Shown here: positions 1 through 8,480 of the stretch, piece after piece
How the letters are laid out: each line of letters begins with the position of its first letter
How positions within the stretch are numbered: position 1 is the first letter of the stretch
NCBI GenBank assembly: GCA_003427395.1
Contig: BFEA01000223.1
Span: 1,138,302 to 1,159,591, forward strand
Reading direction: 5' to 3'
Source of the DNA: Chara braunii
Taxonomy: Eukaryota > Streptophyta > Charophyceae > Charales > Characeae
DNA: 21,290 nt
The notes under the pieces: model-generated
Told to the model about the DNA's origin: nothing
Seen by the model: the letters and a program-made list of their open reading frames with translations, nothing else
The model's database searches: none
Made by a program: the position numbers and the translations under genes

Positions 1-88
1 ACTCCGACGAAACAGTTTGTCACAGCCCCTCGTTTGTTGTCCTCTTCTCCCTCTCTGCCTACGGTTTACCGGGCAGTTCTATTTGACG

Positions 89-106
89 ATATATATATAT
101 ATATAT
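89..106. repeat. (AT)n microsatellite
   Basis: An alternating AT run of about 18 bases, followed directly by T-rich low-complexity sequence up to about 140. No gene is associated with it. Confidence 0.9.
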
Positions 107-175
107 TTTTTGCCTTTTTTGTTTTTTATTTTTTATAATTTCCTAAAATTAATTGTTTCCTTAAAAACATATATG

Positions 176-250
176 GGGCCAACCCCAGTCGAGGTCGCGA
201 CCATGAACTCGGCCGCCCTCCGGGCTTGACCCCGCGGCCGCGGCCACGAG
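176..250. other. GC-rich block with two perfect palindromes
   Basis: This short GC-rich island sits between AT-rich flanks. It holds a 10 bp palindrome, GGTCGCGACC, at 193-202 and a 12 bp palindrome, CCGCGGCCGCGG, at 232-243. A 70-codon open frame crosses it but has low-complexity composition (AT repeat and T-rich tracts) and I do not regard it as a gene. It may mark the edge of the large repeat that follows or an insertion junction; its origin is unknown. Confidence 0.5.
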
Positions 251-339
251 TAATACATAGATATAAGCTGGTAAAAGACAAAAGCAGAAAATAAATAAGG
301 TTCATAGCATAGAATTGAGAGGTAACCTAGACAGGCTGG

Positions 340-905
340 ACTTATAATTTGGGTAGTCCTGTCTTATGCCCATGATAACAAAAGACATAAAGAGATAATA
401 TAAACTTGATTATTTTAAACGTAATTGAGGCTTTGTTGGGCATCTTCATAAGTTGGAGTGACCAACCATTCGTTTGAAGAGATAAAAAAAAATTGAACTT
501 AATTGTTGAATATAGTTGTGTTGCGGAGGCTAAGCGAACCCGTAAGCTGAGGGTTGTTTGGTTATACGCACATGTTGCTTGTCTAAGCAGGCTGGACTAC
601 CCATGCTTTATATCATTGTTTGGTCTGGATAGCCACACCATAAGTTAGTGTGTTCTAGTAGTCATGTGTTGAATATTCAGGCTGATCAACCTCACCATGA
701 GTTGGTGCGGCCTAGTCATATGCCTTATGTCAATCGTTTAGGCAGAAGTTAGTTACACCATAAGTTTGTGTGACATGGTCATATGCCTTACGTTTATTTG
801 TTCTACGAGGCTAGAGAATCATAACTTTGTGTGGCCTGGTCATATAACTTGGGCAGGTCGGTCATACCCATAAGTTGGGTTGTTTTATCCTATGCCTTAT
901 GTAAG
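340..905 (+). repeat. Degenerate ~60 bp tandem array in copy 1
   Basis: A core resembling CACCATAAGTTTGTGTGG followed by CCTGGTCATATGCCTTA recurs. ATAAGTT-type centres lie at about 449, 640, 697, 759, 820 and 870, giving spacings of 191 (about three units), 57, 62, 61 and 50. The units are strongly diverged, so the array is old. The core resembles that of the array at 14297-14930 in copy 2, which supports homology of the two repeats upstream of the mitochondrial insert. Confidence 0.7.
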
Positions 906-1052
906 GAAGGGTAAAACGATAATAACGAGAGACTGGAGCGAACTATATGATTTGGAAAGGAACCTGAGGGTTAACGAGTAATGTTATTGTACTTAGTTGT
1001 ATGTGTGTTTCGGGTTTATCTTTTGGGATATTTTTTTGATAGCCTAGTCGCT

Positions 1053-1053
1053 T

Positions 1054-1086
<33 letters not shown>

Positions 1087-1103
1087 ATTTCTTTTGCCCG
1101 AAA
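1053..1103 (+). pseudogene. rrn18: Mitochondrial SSU rRNA 3'-end fragment (nuclear insert)
   Basis: CCTTGTACACACCGCCCGTC at 1056-1075 is the near-universal sequence near the 3' end of small-subunit rRNA. The continuation CACACCATGGGAATT is of the bacterial/mitochondrial type, not the nuclear 18S type. Similarity extends through GCCCGAA near 1097 and then fades. The rest of helix 44 and the conserved 3' tail with the GTAACAAGGTA segment are absent, and nothing rRNA-like precedes about 1053. It is therefore a fragment of about 50 bases and cannot work as an rRNA. With the nad2 start just downstream it forms part of one mitochondrial insert. A plastid source is less likely because plastid 16S normally differs after CACAC. 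Confidence 0.8.
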
Positions 1104-1204
1104 TCGTCTCTACCTCTGTAAGTAATTTAGTACAACATGGGAAATTTGGGCCCTAAAGGGCCTTTGTATTTGACCGGCCGCCGACCAAAAAAGAGAAGAT
1201 AGCC

Positions 1205-1345
1205 ATGTTTGACAATGATTTTTTAGCCATCTTTCCAGAAATCTTTCTTATAAATGCCACTATCTTATTACTTATCTATGGAGTGATTTTGAGCACTTCA
1301 AAAAGATATGATTATCCACCATTAGTGCGTAATGTGGGATGGTGA
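1205..1345 (+). pseudogene. nad2: Mitochondrial nad2 5' fragment (NADH dehydrogenase subunit 2), 46 codons
   Basis: An ATG at 1205 opens a 46-codon frame beginning MFDNDFLAIFPEIFLINATI and ending RYDYPPLVRNVGW, followed by TGA at 1343-1345. This is the N-terminus of NAD2, a membrane subunit of respiratory complex I that is encoded in plant mitochondria. The full protein is roughly ten times longer, so this is a truncated 5' piece. Homology stops right after the GW residues, where NAD2 normally continues into further membrane helices. The break base context, ATG|GTGAGT, also fits a nuclear 5' splice site or loosely a group II intron start, but I infer a simple insertion breakpoint. The frame is intact, which suggests a fairly recent transfer or chance. 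The flanks match a nuclear repeat, so it is a nuclear copy of mitochondrial DNA nested in LTR-like copy 1. Confidence 0.85.
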
Positions 1346-1429
1346 GTGTTAAGGCTATAGGCAAGTAGGATGAATGATGAGAGGGGAGTTTGGGATAAGA
1401 TAGGACCGACCTTACTAGAAGTTAGAATT

Positions 1430-1700
1430 AGTGCTCGCTCACGATATCGTCTTCAAAGAAGGATCGTGTAAACTATCTTTTGTTCTAACTATCAAATGAG
1501 TGTCATAAACTGTCTCAAGTATAGTTGTATTTTGTTTTTGCATTTTTTATTTTGTATAAATCTTTAGTGCTCGCTCACGATATCGTCTTCAAAGAAGGAT
1601 CGTGTAAACTATCTTTTGTTCTAACTATCAAGTGAGAGTCATAAACTGTCTCAAGTATAGTTGTATTTTGTTTTTGCATTTTTAATTTTGTATAAATCTT
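1430..1700 (+). repeat. 136 bp tandem duplication, two near-identical units
   Basis: Unit 1 spans 1430-1565 and unit 2 spans 1566-1700. By eye they differ at about three positions, one in the T run. Each unit starts with TAGTGCTCGCTCACGATATC and contains the palindrome ACGATATCGT, then CACGAT/ATCGTG arms around a short loop, and ends with TTTTGTATAAATCTT. The high identity contrasts with the heavy divergence of the surrounding repeat, so this duplication is recent. It lies just downstream of the mitochondrial insert. Confidence 0.9.
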
Positions 1701-1723
1701 GACAGCTTCCTTTTCCTATAGGA

Positions 1724-1910
1724 AGCGCAACCGAAATTTTTACAAATTTGAAAGAGTTAGTTATTTTTTGACACGTTAAAATTTTGTGAAGACACTTTTC
1801 CTATGGAAAGCGCTGCCGAAATTTCTTTTAATTTGGCGAGTTATATTATTTTCTGCTAGGAAAAATTTGAAAACCCAGCTTGTTTAGGGGAGATGTCGCC
1901 AAAATTTTCA
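1724..1910 (+). repeat. Three spaced GCTGCCGAAATTT-type units in copy 1
   Basis: Motifs at 1724 (AGCGCAACCGAAATTT), 1809 (AGCGCTGCCGAAATTT) and 1891 (AGATGTCGCCAAAATT) are spaced 85 and 82 bases apart. They are the counterpart of the six-unit array at 15262-15845 in copy 2, whose final spacing is also 83. Copy 1 thus has about half as many units. Confidence 0.7.
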
Positions 1911-2339
1911 ATACATTTTGGTACTTATTAGAGAAAGGTAAGAGAGAAGTTAGTAGAGCAGTTAGGCTATAAAATGAAGTATGTCATCCATTTGTTTTAA
2001 ACGTAATATTGATAATTTTTTGTCTGTACTGTGATGTAGATCTACGCATTCGATTGAAGGTTCAATTTGTTCGGTCCGATCCTACAAAGGATCACTCTTC
2101 TATTATCATTTGATAACAGGTCGGTTTACGACGCAACTTGTTTGTTTCTGCATCCCAACCTAAGACCTTAGCCCTTGTAAGTTTTTCATGTTTCTTGGGA
2201 TTTTTCATCCCGACTTCTTTCTTAATGACCATTCGTAAAGATTGTGTATCTTTATTATGGGATAATGGAAAATGGGTGGGGCTTGTATGCATAAGGCAGG
2301 GTACGAGTCGTAGGGAACAGTAAGGCTGACTCCCTTAGT

Positions 2340-3360
2340 GTTTGCGATGTTCTTGTTTAAACTTTGTGTGATCGCGGATATGCGTGAGAAATTCTAAATT
2401 GGGTCTTGATGATTGTCTATATTGCGTGAACGCTAATGGACAAGCTAGAATATTTTTGTAATAGTGGTCGTCTACTGCCACACAACCTCTTTGTCTGAAT
2501 GATTAAATTACTTTATTTCACGTAGTTGTTATGGTAAAGTGAACGTACGCGCGCATAATTTTTGCGATACTCACGACAATGCGTACACTTATTTTTGCCA
2601 TTTGAATTAATTCGTCGAGTATTGATACCTGAAATTCGAGGTCCTTGTCCAGGACATTCCAGGTGATAACTCAGCAGAAAAGGGTTTCTCCTATGCGTTG
2701 AGCGTTTGTACCATGCCCGTCGTGGCGCTGTGCCTAGGGCTCAGAGGCGTCGCGAGGGTTGAACGGCTCATCCTTCAGTCATTATATATTGTGAAAGATA
2801 CCTTCTTCACGATACTTCATTTCCGACACTAGAGTGTCGTGCGCAACGCTGAAGCTCGCGAAGGGTTGAGAGATTGTGGATAACGCATGAAGCATCGTCA
2901 TTACAATCGATTGTGAGAGTTCGCATAACTAAATGTTATGATATCTCTCATAGGCGCATCCCTCTTGGGCATTTCCGCGTGCGAACTACACCTGAAGTCT
3001 TGCGCTGAGTAAGTTATAGGTCGGCGCACTCATAAAAAAAAATCATGCACAAATTAACCATTGTCTTGCATACGGTTGTTGTAGTCGGCGCACACACGTG
3101 TTTAGCATAGGCCAAGGTCTATGAATATTTACGCTTTCACGTGTTTTGATTTTTCTTTTTGTTTGACATTCTATTTTGTGGAATGGTAGAGTTTTAGGTA
3201 GACGGGTTAGAGTGTTGGTGGTGGTCCACCAAAGAACTCACCACCACTCCAAATTTCCTTCTACCTTTAGCGCCATCCTACCCTACCCCACTTTGGGGCA
3301 CAAAAAGGTGCAGAAGATGGCAGGATGCTCGATCTGCTTCTGCACTCGCTGAAGGACTGA
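2340..3360. other. Gene-free part of LTR-like copy 1
   Basis: No open frame or RNA gene is supported here. Blocks on both sides match copy 2, but much of this middle section has no visible counterpart there and accounts for most of the length difference. A short inverted repeat, GTGGTGGTCCACC with GGTGGACCAC-type symmetry, occurs near 3218-3245. Confidence 0.4.
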
Positions 3361-4060
3361 CCCTTTAGAGCGCGCGTCAGCCTATACATGAGTGTCGAAT
3401 GCGAGCCCAGGTTTCACAAGGGACCACATGATTATGGTCACTATATAGTACTCCATCAACTCTATTGCACGTAAGTTTGTGCATGGATAAGTCAATATAG
3501 CAGAAGCTCGACCCACGATGACCATTTATGCGAAGTCTCGCTCGTGGGGTTTGGGCGCTCAAAGACAAGAGTAGTTACGAGTTGGGCGGAAAAAGGACTA
3601 GGCACGGTTTGCACGTAGACATGAGTTTTAATTGAGAAGTGATCCCGTGGTTAGACTGATCGTCCTAGTCGACCGTCATAGGATCGCGTTTGAGAGATCA
3701 ACGCCTTGGGGGACGGTTCGCGCACGGGTCTGATTAGGGTGTCAACTACTTGTACCCCCTGTGCTACAACAAACAAAAAACGCCTTCGGTTGGGCCACCT
3801 CTGCGATTGCATATGAAAAGTCTTCGCATGTGGTTCGGTAGCTCGGCGGGGATACGCCCACCACCTAAGGGATGGTGACAACTCTCGCACGTGGAGGTAA
3901 GTTTGCCTCGCATGGCCCTATCCTGTCATAGGGGTTTGCGAGAGGTACGGCTGGCGCACTCAGCCGGAGCGGCAACGCTCTCCACGACAAGTCTTGCAAA
4001 ATCCTACGTGATGCGGTCGGGAGGGTCCCCCTGCGGGACCGATGCGCTCGACACCGTGTT

Positions 4061-5461
4061 TAAGGCAATCTAGATCTGTGCGGCAGCATTTCGACCATTC
4101 AGACAACTTGGAACATGTTTATAACAGCGAACCCTGCATACCATTTAGACCATTTGGACCATTTCAACAATGATTTAGACAGTCTAGCCTTGGTTTCAAG
4201 GAGACGGTGAAGAAGAAACTCGAATTACAAGCACATTGAGCTCGCACAGCCGCATTGACTCGACAATCAAGTGAAGAGCAGAACCGACAAAATGATTGGT
4301 CACGCTTGCACACAATAGTCCGTCTAACAATATTGAAGTTCTTCATAATCTAGAAATCCCCCAGCTTGCCTCCAATCAATCAAAACAACCACCGCCATCG
4401 TAATGGCATGCTGCAATGTCGGGCCCCCGAGACATATGTGACCATGTACCCTATCCCCTACCCTAATCTAGCCCTCCTGTTTGGCACTCCATCAAGGAGG
4501 GCCCTGCTGGGGTACTGGCTGGACATGGTGGTAGTATAGGGGAGAGGCGAGGTAGTATTTGCATTGTCCTTTGGATATCCATGCTAGGCATGGATGAACC
4601 ACCATAGTGAGAGCATACCAAGTGCAAAGGAGGGAGAAAGGAGGCCAAAGGAGAGCTCTTTCCACACTCGCAGTAGGGGGGCTATTCTGACACTGATTCA
4701 TGCTCATCCATTCGTTTAGTAGCGCACTTCATGTTAAAAAGAGGAGGAGATGATTATGTGAGGGAGATGACGATGGCAAGAGGAGGGAGAAAACACTTCG
4801 ACCTTGTGTTCTTCTTCTTCATTGTTGTCGTTTCTAATTCCTTTCTGTCCTGATCTCGTTCCGCTTCTTCTTGATTTGCAATGAAAGGCCTTCCTTCCCA
4901 GCCCCTTTTCACCCGCCATGCCCTCCCTCCGTCCTCAGCAATCATGGAAAATCTTTCCTACTCCTTCCTGTAGGGCTGGAAAACCCTTCCTGATCTTCAA
5001 CAGGTAAATCACCCCTCATGCACGATGTACTTATTGAAGAATCCTTGGGGCCAGCGTCGTATCTATCCGAATCTGAATCCAAGGGACAGTCCTACAACCC
5101 CGGGGTCTCTGTGGGCTGGTAGACCGTGCACAACAATGGGTTAAACAACTTAAACCAGCTTAAAAAAAAATACGAGTTTTGTATACGAGTGCATTTCTCG
5201 GTGGTCCGGGTACTGGACAGAAATGGCTGTGTGGCGCCAGTCAAAAGCAGGCCCACGTTGGTTCGTTTTTTTTGGCGCGCAGGGTGAATTTAGGCTCGGC
5301 ATCAATAGCTGGGCGGGGTACTGATGATTTAACCCCCATCCCCACCCCCCCTCCCAAAAAATAATAATAAGAATAAAATAAAATAAAATTGTAGCAGAGA
5401 TTCGCAGCATGAGCTGACACTGGAAACCAGCAAGACAGGGAGAGACTGTATGACAGAGGCT
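4061..5461. other. Gene-free spacer between copy 1 and the retroposon cluster
   Basis: I see no gene. Minor structures are a short CATTTRGAC-type tandem near 4138-4170 and a perfect 8 bp inverted repeat with a 3-base loop at 4577-4595 (ATCCATGC / GCATGGAT). A short-period A-rich AATAA/AAAATA tail at about 5358-5392 may be the end of a small retroposon. Several 60-128 codon frames occur on both strands but show no recognisable domain and overlap one another, so I treat them as chance. Confidence 0.5.
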
Positions 5462-5645
5462 AAATGAACGGGCGTAGCTCAGTTGGTACACCCATGAACT
5501 GTTGAAATACAAACCCAAGTTCAAACTCAGATGCAATCAGATGAACAGAATGAAGTAATGCTGTATTACCTGTGGCCAGTCAGCTCAATGATGATACCTC
5601 AAGACTGTTGCCCTTAAAGAAAAAACAAGGGGAAAAAGAGGAGAA
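5462..5645 (+). mobile_element. tRNA-derived SINE, single copy
   Basis: The head is tRNA-like. GGGCGTAGCTCAGTTGG gives a good pol III A box (TAGCTCAGTTGG, 5475-5486), and AAGTTCAAACTC (5517-5528) gives a decayed B box at the normal tRNA distance. A tRNA-unrelated body follows, with ATGATGATACCTCAAGACTG near the end and an A-rich tail rich in AAGAAAAAAC-type sequence. The acceptor stem does not close, so it is not a functional tRNA. The A-rich tail runs straight into the first 165 bp unit. Confidence 0.65.
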
Positions 5646-6140
5646 AAGAAAGAACGAATAAATGAACACACACAGTCCATCCAGTGGCCTAGCTCCATTG
5701 GTTAGGCAAGCAAGTGGCATTCAGGAGGTTGTGGGTTCGAGCCCCACAGCCACCTGCGCAGCACTTAGTACCAGCCAGTGGTGATAGTCCTCTTGATACC
5801 TCTGATCGGTAAGAAAGAACGAATAAATGAACACACACAGTCCATCCAGTGGCCTAGCTCCATTTGTTAGGCACGCAAGTGGCATTCAGGAGGTTGTGGG
5901 TTCGAGCCCCACAGCCGCCTGCGCCGCACTTAGTACCAGCCAGTGGTGATAGTCCTCTTGATACCTCTGATCGGTAAGAAAGAACGAATAAATGAACACA
6001 CACAGTCCATCCAGTGGCCTAGCTCCATTGGTTAGGCACACAAGTGGCATTCAGGAGGTTGTGGGTTCGAGCTCCACAGCCGCCTGCGCCATACTTAGTA
6101 CCAGCCAGTGGTGATAGTCCTCTTGATACCTCTGATTGGT
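5646..6140 (+). mobile_element. Tandem array of three 165 bp tRNA-like SINE units
   Basis: Three head-to-tail units of exactly 165 bp lie at 5646-5810, 5811-5975 and 5976-6140. By eye, units 1 and 2 differ at about 4 bases and units 2 and 3 at about 6. Each has an A box (TAGCTCCATTGG, 5690-5701 in unit 1) and a B box (GGTTCGAGCCC, 5734-5744). The B box sits in a perfect T-arm with stem GTGGG/CCCAC and loop TTCGAGC. The acceptor-like ends pair at about 5 of 7 positions in unit 1, so these are tRNA-like but probably not tRNAs. The body ends with GATAGTCCTCTTGATACCTC and CTGATCGGT, followed by AAGAAAGAACGAATAAATG, which begins the next unit. The array could be transcribed by RNA polymerase III. 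Confidence 0.8.
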
Positions 6141-6210
6141 ATTAGCAGGGTCCTTGGCCAACACGGGTGTGAGTGTGAGTCTTGGCCTTAGACACTGCTG
6201 TTATTCGGTT

Positions 6211-6430
6211 CGGGATGGGGGAGGCAAAGCTACTGGCAAAATGCTCGGTCTTTGCGTTAGCCGAACCACCACCGGCGGCCCCACCCCATCTTTGACCACC
6301 GTGGTTGGGGCGGGGGCCCCTCTGATGGCTGGAGGGAGACAACAAAGCTATGTTTGCAGGGGTCCCCTGTATAAGCCTTAGGAGTAGTGGTAGGTAGGTA
6401 GTGAAGTTAAATTGAAAGAATTTGAAAGAT
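6211..6430 (+). repeat. Dispersed repeat X, copy A
   Basis: This segment matches 18552-18745 in the same orientation. Shared landmarks are GCTACTGGC, GGTCTTTGC, TTAGCCG, CCCACCGGCG/CCACCGGCGG, GCAGGGGTCCCCTGT versus GCAGGGGTGCCCTGT, and the closing GGAGTAGTGGTAGGTAGGTA. It starts soon after the 165 bp array, with a short stretch (6125-6165) resembling the SINE tail at 7687-7740 in reverse. It is an interspersed element of unknown class with no coding capacity. Confidence 0.75.
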
Positions 6431-6809
6431 GATGAAAGATTTGAGAGGAATGAACGAAGACTCTGAATGCGTGATTTACCATGCCAAAGGCCATGCATAT
6501 AACCTCATATTTGGGGATAGCTCCTAGAGTACAACACTGGACTCCTGTCTTCCCTCAACAGAATTCGCCATGTTACTGAATGTATACAAGCTACATTTCC
6601 GGTCAGGAACAGCCAAAATGAGGATGCACTGTGTCAGGGGGAAGATGGTAGGAGACACCCTGAGGGTATGGTTCCACAGGCTGGATAGCCCAGCAGCCAA
6701 ACGGGTGTGCTGAAGGGTATTGCTTCACCAACCACTCAATTGTGTGGATCATCTTTCCTTGTCCCCCTTTTGTTTTTCAAACATCCTTGGGGCGGCCGTT
6801 GGAAGTGAT
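6431..6809. other. Unassigned spacer
   Basis: No gene is supported. A stretch near 6575-6612 (AATGTATACAA, then GGTCAGG) resembles 18847-18875 downstream of repeat X copy B, so repeat X may extend this far in diverged form. Confidence 0.35.
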
Positions 6810-6905
6810 AAGAGCAGCTCCCAATAACAGGGGCCTGGTGTGGATGGCTCCGATCTACTGGTGGGGAGCTGCACCTGCTAGAAACCGGGTCCATCATCCC
6901 ATTAA
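6810..6905 (-). mobile_element. Fragment of a minus-strand retroposon
   Basis: The stretch around GAGCTGCACCTGCTAGAAAC (6867-6886) resembles GAACTGCACTTGCTGAGAAC within the minus-strand element at 7661-7805. Upstream bases align loosely as well. I read it as a second, more decayed piece of the same family; its poly-A tail is not visible. Confidence 0.4.
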
Positions 6906-6969
6906 TCTGAGGCAATCCTTCCGCCTTCATCTGTGTTTGCTGTGGTGTCTTTGTCTGCTTCGGCACCCA

Positions 6970-7130
6970 GACTTCAGTCCCACACCCGGTGCCCTGCCCT
7001 CTTCTCCCCGGGGGGGGCCTGTCCCTCCCGGGAGGGCCCTGCCGGGGAATCTGCTCGTGTTCCCTCCCCGCAAAGCTTGGCCGCTACCGTTGATGGGCGG
7101 GATCCGGGTGTCTGGCGGCTGTGTCCCAAT
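6970..7130. other. GC-rich block with 14 bp palindrome
   Basis: A GC-rich stretch holds a run of G (GGGGGGG at about 7011-7017) and the perfect 14 bp palindrome CCCTCCCGGGAGGG at 7023-7036. Overlapping frames of up to 147 codons occur on both strands, but high GC content alone lowers stop-codon frequency and no domain is recognisable. Confidence 0.4.
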
Positions 7131-7444
7131 CTGGCTCCTCTGGCCTTTCCCACACCCACCCACCTGTGCTCCCTCCCTTGTGTGAGCCTCAACATACACC
7201 CAACCCTCGTGGCCCGGGTAGACCGTTTGCCAGTGAGGGCGAGGTGATACAAAAGGGATGAAAACGAAACTGCATGGGCACGGGTCGTAGTGGAAAGACT
7301 TTATCCATGTCAGAGCACCATGCTTGCTCAAGATGAACCGTAGGCTATGCTGTAGAAGTCCATCCACCAATCTGACTCACTGGAAGACACTGCTGCTGGG
7401 CACAACCTCCAGCACTACAACGCTTCAGAACTTCTTTTCTTTTG

Positions 7445-7512
7445 GGGGATACTGGACGCAGTTTCCTCCAGGTGCATCTCCCCACTGATAGAAAGGAGCC
7501 ATCACCTGTGGC
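7445..7512 (+). repeat. Dispersed repeat Y, copy A
   Basis: This short segment matches 18051-18120. Shared landmarks are GGGAYACTRGAC, then TCTCCAG/CTCCAGG, then CTCCCCACT, then ATAGAA and GAGCCATC. It is too short to classify and may be a piece of a longer mobile element. Confidence 0.6.
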
Positions 7513-7593
7513 AAAGCCTCAATTCCAGGGATTTCTGCACAATGATGTTTCTAAAAAAAAACAAAAAAAAAAAGAGTGGACAGTGTGACGAAC

Positions 7594-7660
7594 TTTTGTT
7601 TGTTTGTTTGTTTGTGTTTGTTTGTCTGTTTGTTTGTTTGTTTGTTTGTTTGTTTGTTTG
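7594..7660. repeat. (TTTG)n microsatellite
   Basis: An imperfect TTTG repeat with single interruptions (TGTG and TCTG), directly followed by 26 T. On the minus strand it reads as the CAAA extension of a retroposon poly-A tail. Confidence 0.9.
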
Positions 7661-7805
7661 TTTTTTTTTTTTTTTTTTTTTTTTTTAACGGGCTTAGTGC
7701 CCAAGGCTGATATTACCAATCAGAAGATTGAGGCCGGGGTCCTCACAGTCTACCCGGAGTGACCGAACTGCACTTGCTGAGAACCGGGCTCAGCGTCCCT
7801 CATAT
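7661..7805 (-). mobile_element. Minus-strand SINE-like retroposon with poly-A tail
   Basis: On the minus strand the body (about 7805 to 7687) ends in CTAAGCCCGTT and is followed by 26 A (7661-7686) and a CAAA repeat. This is the expected end of a target-primed retroposon. The sequence CTGATTGGTAATATCAGC just before the tail resembles CTGATTGGTATTAGCAGG at 6133-6150, so the family is probably the same as, or shares its tail with, the tRNA-like units at 5646-6140. No coding region is present. Confidence 0.6.
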
Positions 7806-8480
7806 CATGATAATGATGATGATGACCATGAACTTCTACTGATTCTATGTAAACTGTGATCATACTAATGATGATGATGATTAGTATATAAAAAATATAG
7901 AAGACTATAGAAGACTATGTTATATCAGCAATTCTGGCCTCCTATCCTAAAACAACTCCTAGCCCTCCCTATACCAGGACATTACATCTCAGAGACAATG
8001 TCATCCTAACCAACGTCTACCCTAGCTGACCTGTTCTCGCCCCCTAGACTATCCCCGGACCCATAGGTTGTCAAGGCAGCCCCCCCTGGTTCGCCGCTGG
8101 AGTGCCTTCCTCCCTCAGCAAAACCCCAGATCTCTCTACAAGGCCTCACAGTGCTCACACTCCTGCCATTTGCAGGTTAGCGCGACTTTCTCCACGACTG
8201 CACTTTGGGGGCTGGGTGGAGGGGCATGATCCAATTACACAAGTGCCCCTATTCTTTTCCTCTCCTTGTTTTGGGTCCCATGGCTGTTGGTGGTTAGGAT
8301 GCGCCTTAGCGAGCGCAGAAATAACGGTTGACGCGGATTCTTTCTTTTTCTTTTGGAAATGAGGAAGGGAGCTTTGGCGCCGTCTTCACGCAGGAAAATC
8401 TTTTTTTGAATTTTCGAACGCTGGGGGGGGGGGGAGATATATGGGAGTAATCAGAATTAGGACTTCAATTCGATTAGGAT
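7806..8480. other. Unassigned spacer with GAT repeats and a G run
   Basis: Short ATG/GAT repeats lie near 7810-7826 and 7868-7882, and a run of 12 G lies at 8423-8434. No gene is supported. Short frames here show no recognisable domain. Confidence 0.5.

Larger units (their letters stand above)
300..4060 (+). mobile_element. Large LTR-like repeat, copy 1 (diverged)
   Basis: Several blocks match copy 2 (about 14100-17541) in the same order and orientation. They are: a degenerate array with a TAAGTT...GGYCTRGTC core; a stretch following it (880-1000 versus 14930-15040); spaced GCTGCCGAAATTT-type motifs (1724, 1809, 1891); a GGATCAC...TTATC block (2088 versus 16040); a TAATGACCATT block (about 2223 versus 16187); the block 3361-3550 (versus 16771-16960); and a 3' block ending with GACCGATGCGCTCG (4037 versus 17528). 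The two copies are clearly related but heavily diverged. Copy 1 has about 460 bp more between the GGATCAC block and the 3' end, and it carries a mitochondrial insert. I infer an LTR of a plant Ty3-type element; the GCTGCCGAAATTT motif recalls LTRs of Tekay/Del chromoviruses, from memory. Exact ends are not resolved, and no coding domain is visible inside. Confidence 0.6.

Noticed and set aside
340-905. CRISPR array
   Set aside because: Units are degenerate with no conserved direct repeats and unique spacers, and no cas genes are present; the context is eukaryotic.
1-1400. The left end as native mitochondrial genome
   Set aside because: Only 1053-1345 looks mitochondrial. The flanks align with a nuclear-type repeat present again around 14300-15040.
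5683-5754. Functional tRNA gene in each 165 bp unit
   Set aside because: The T-arm is perfect, but the acceptor pairing is incomplete, the D-arm is irregular and no clean anticodon stem can be drawn. A tRNA-derived SINE head fits better.
6742-7370. Overlapping 92-147 codon frames on both strands as genes
   Set aside because: The block is GC-rich, which removes stop codons in all frames, and the translations are rich in P, G and R without motifs.
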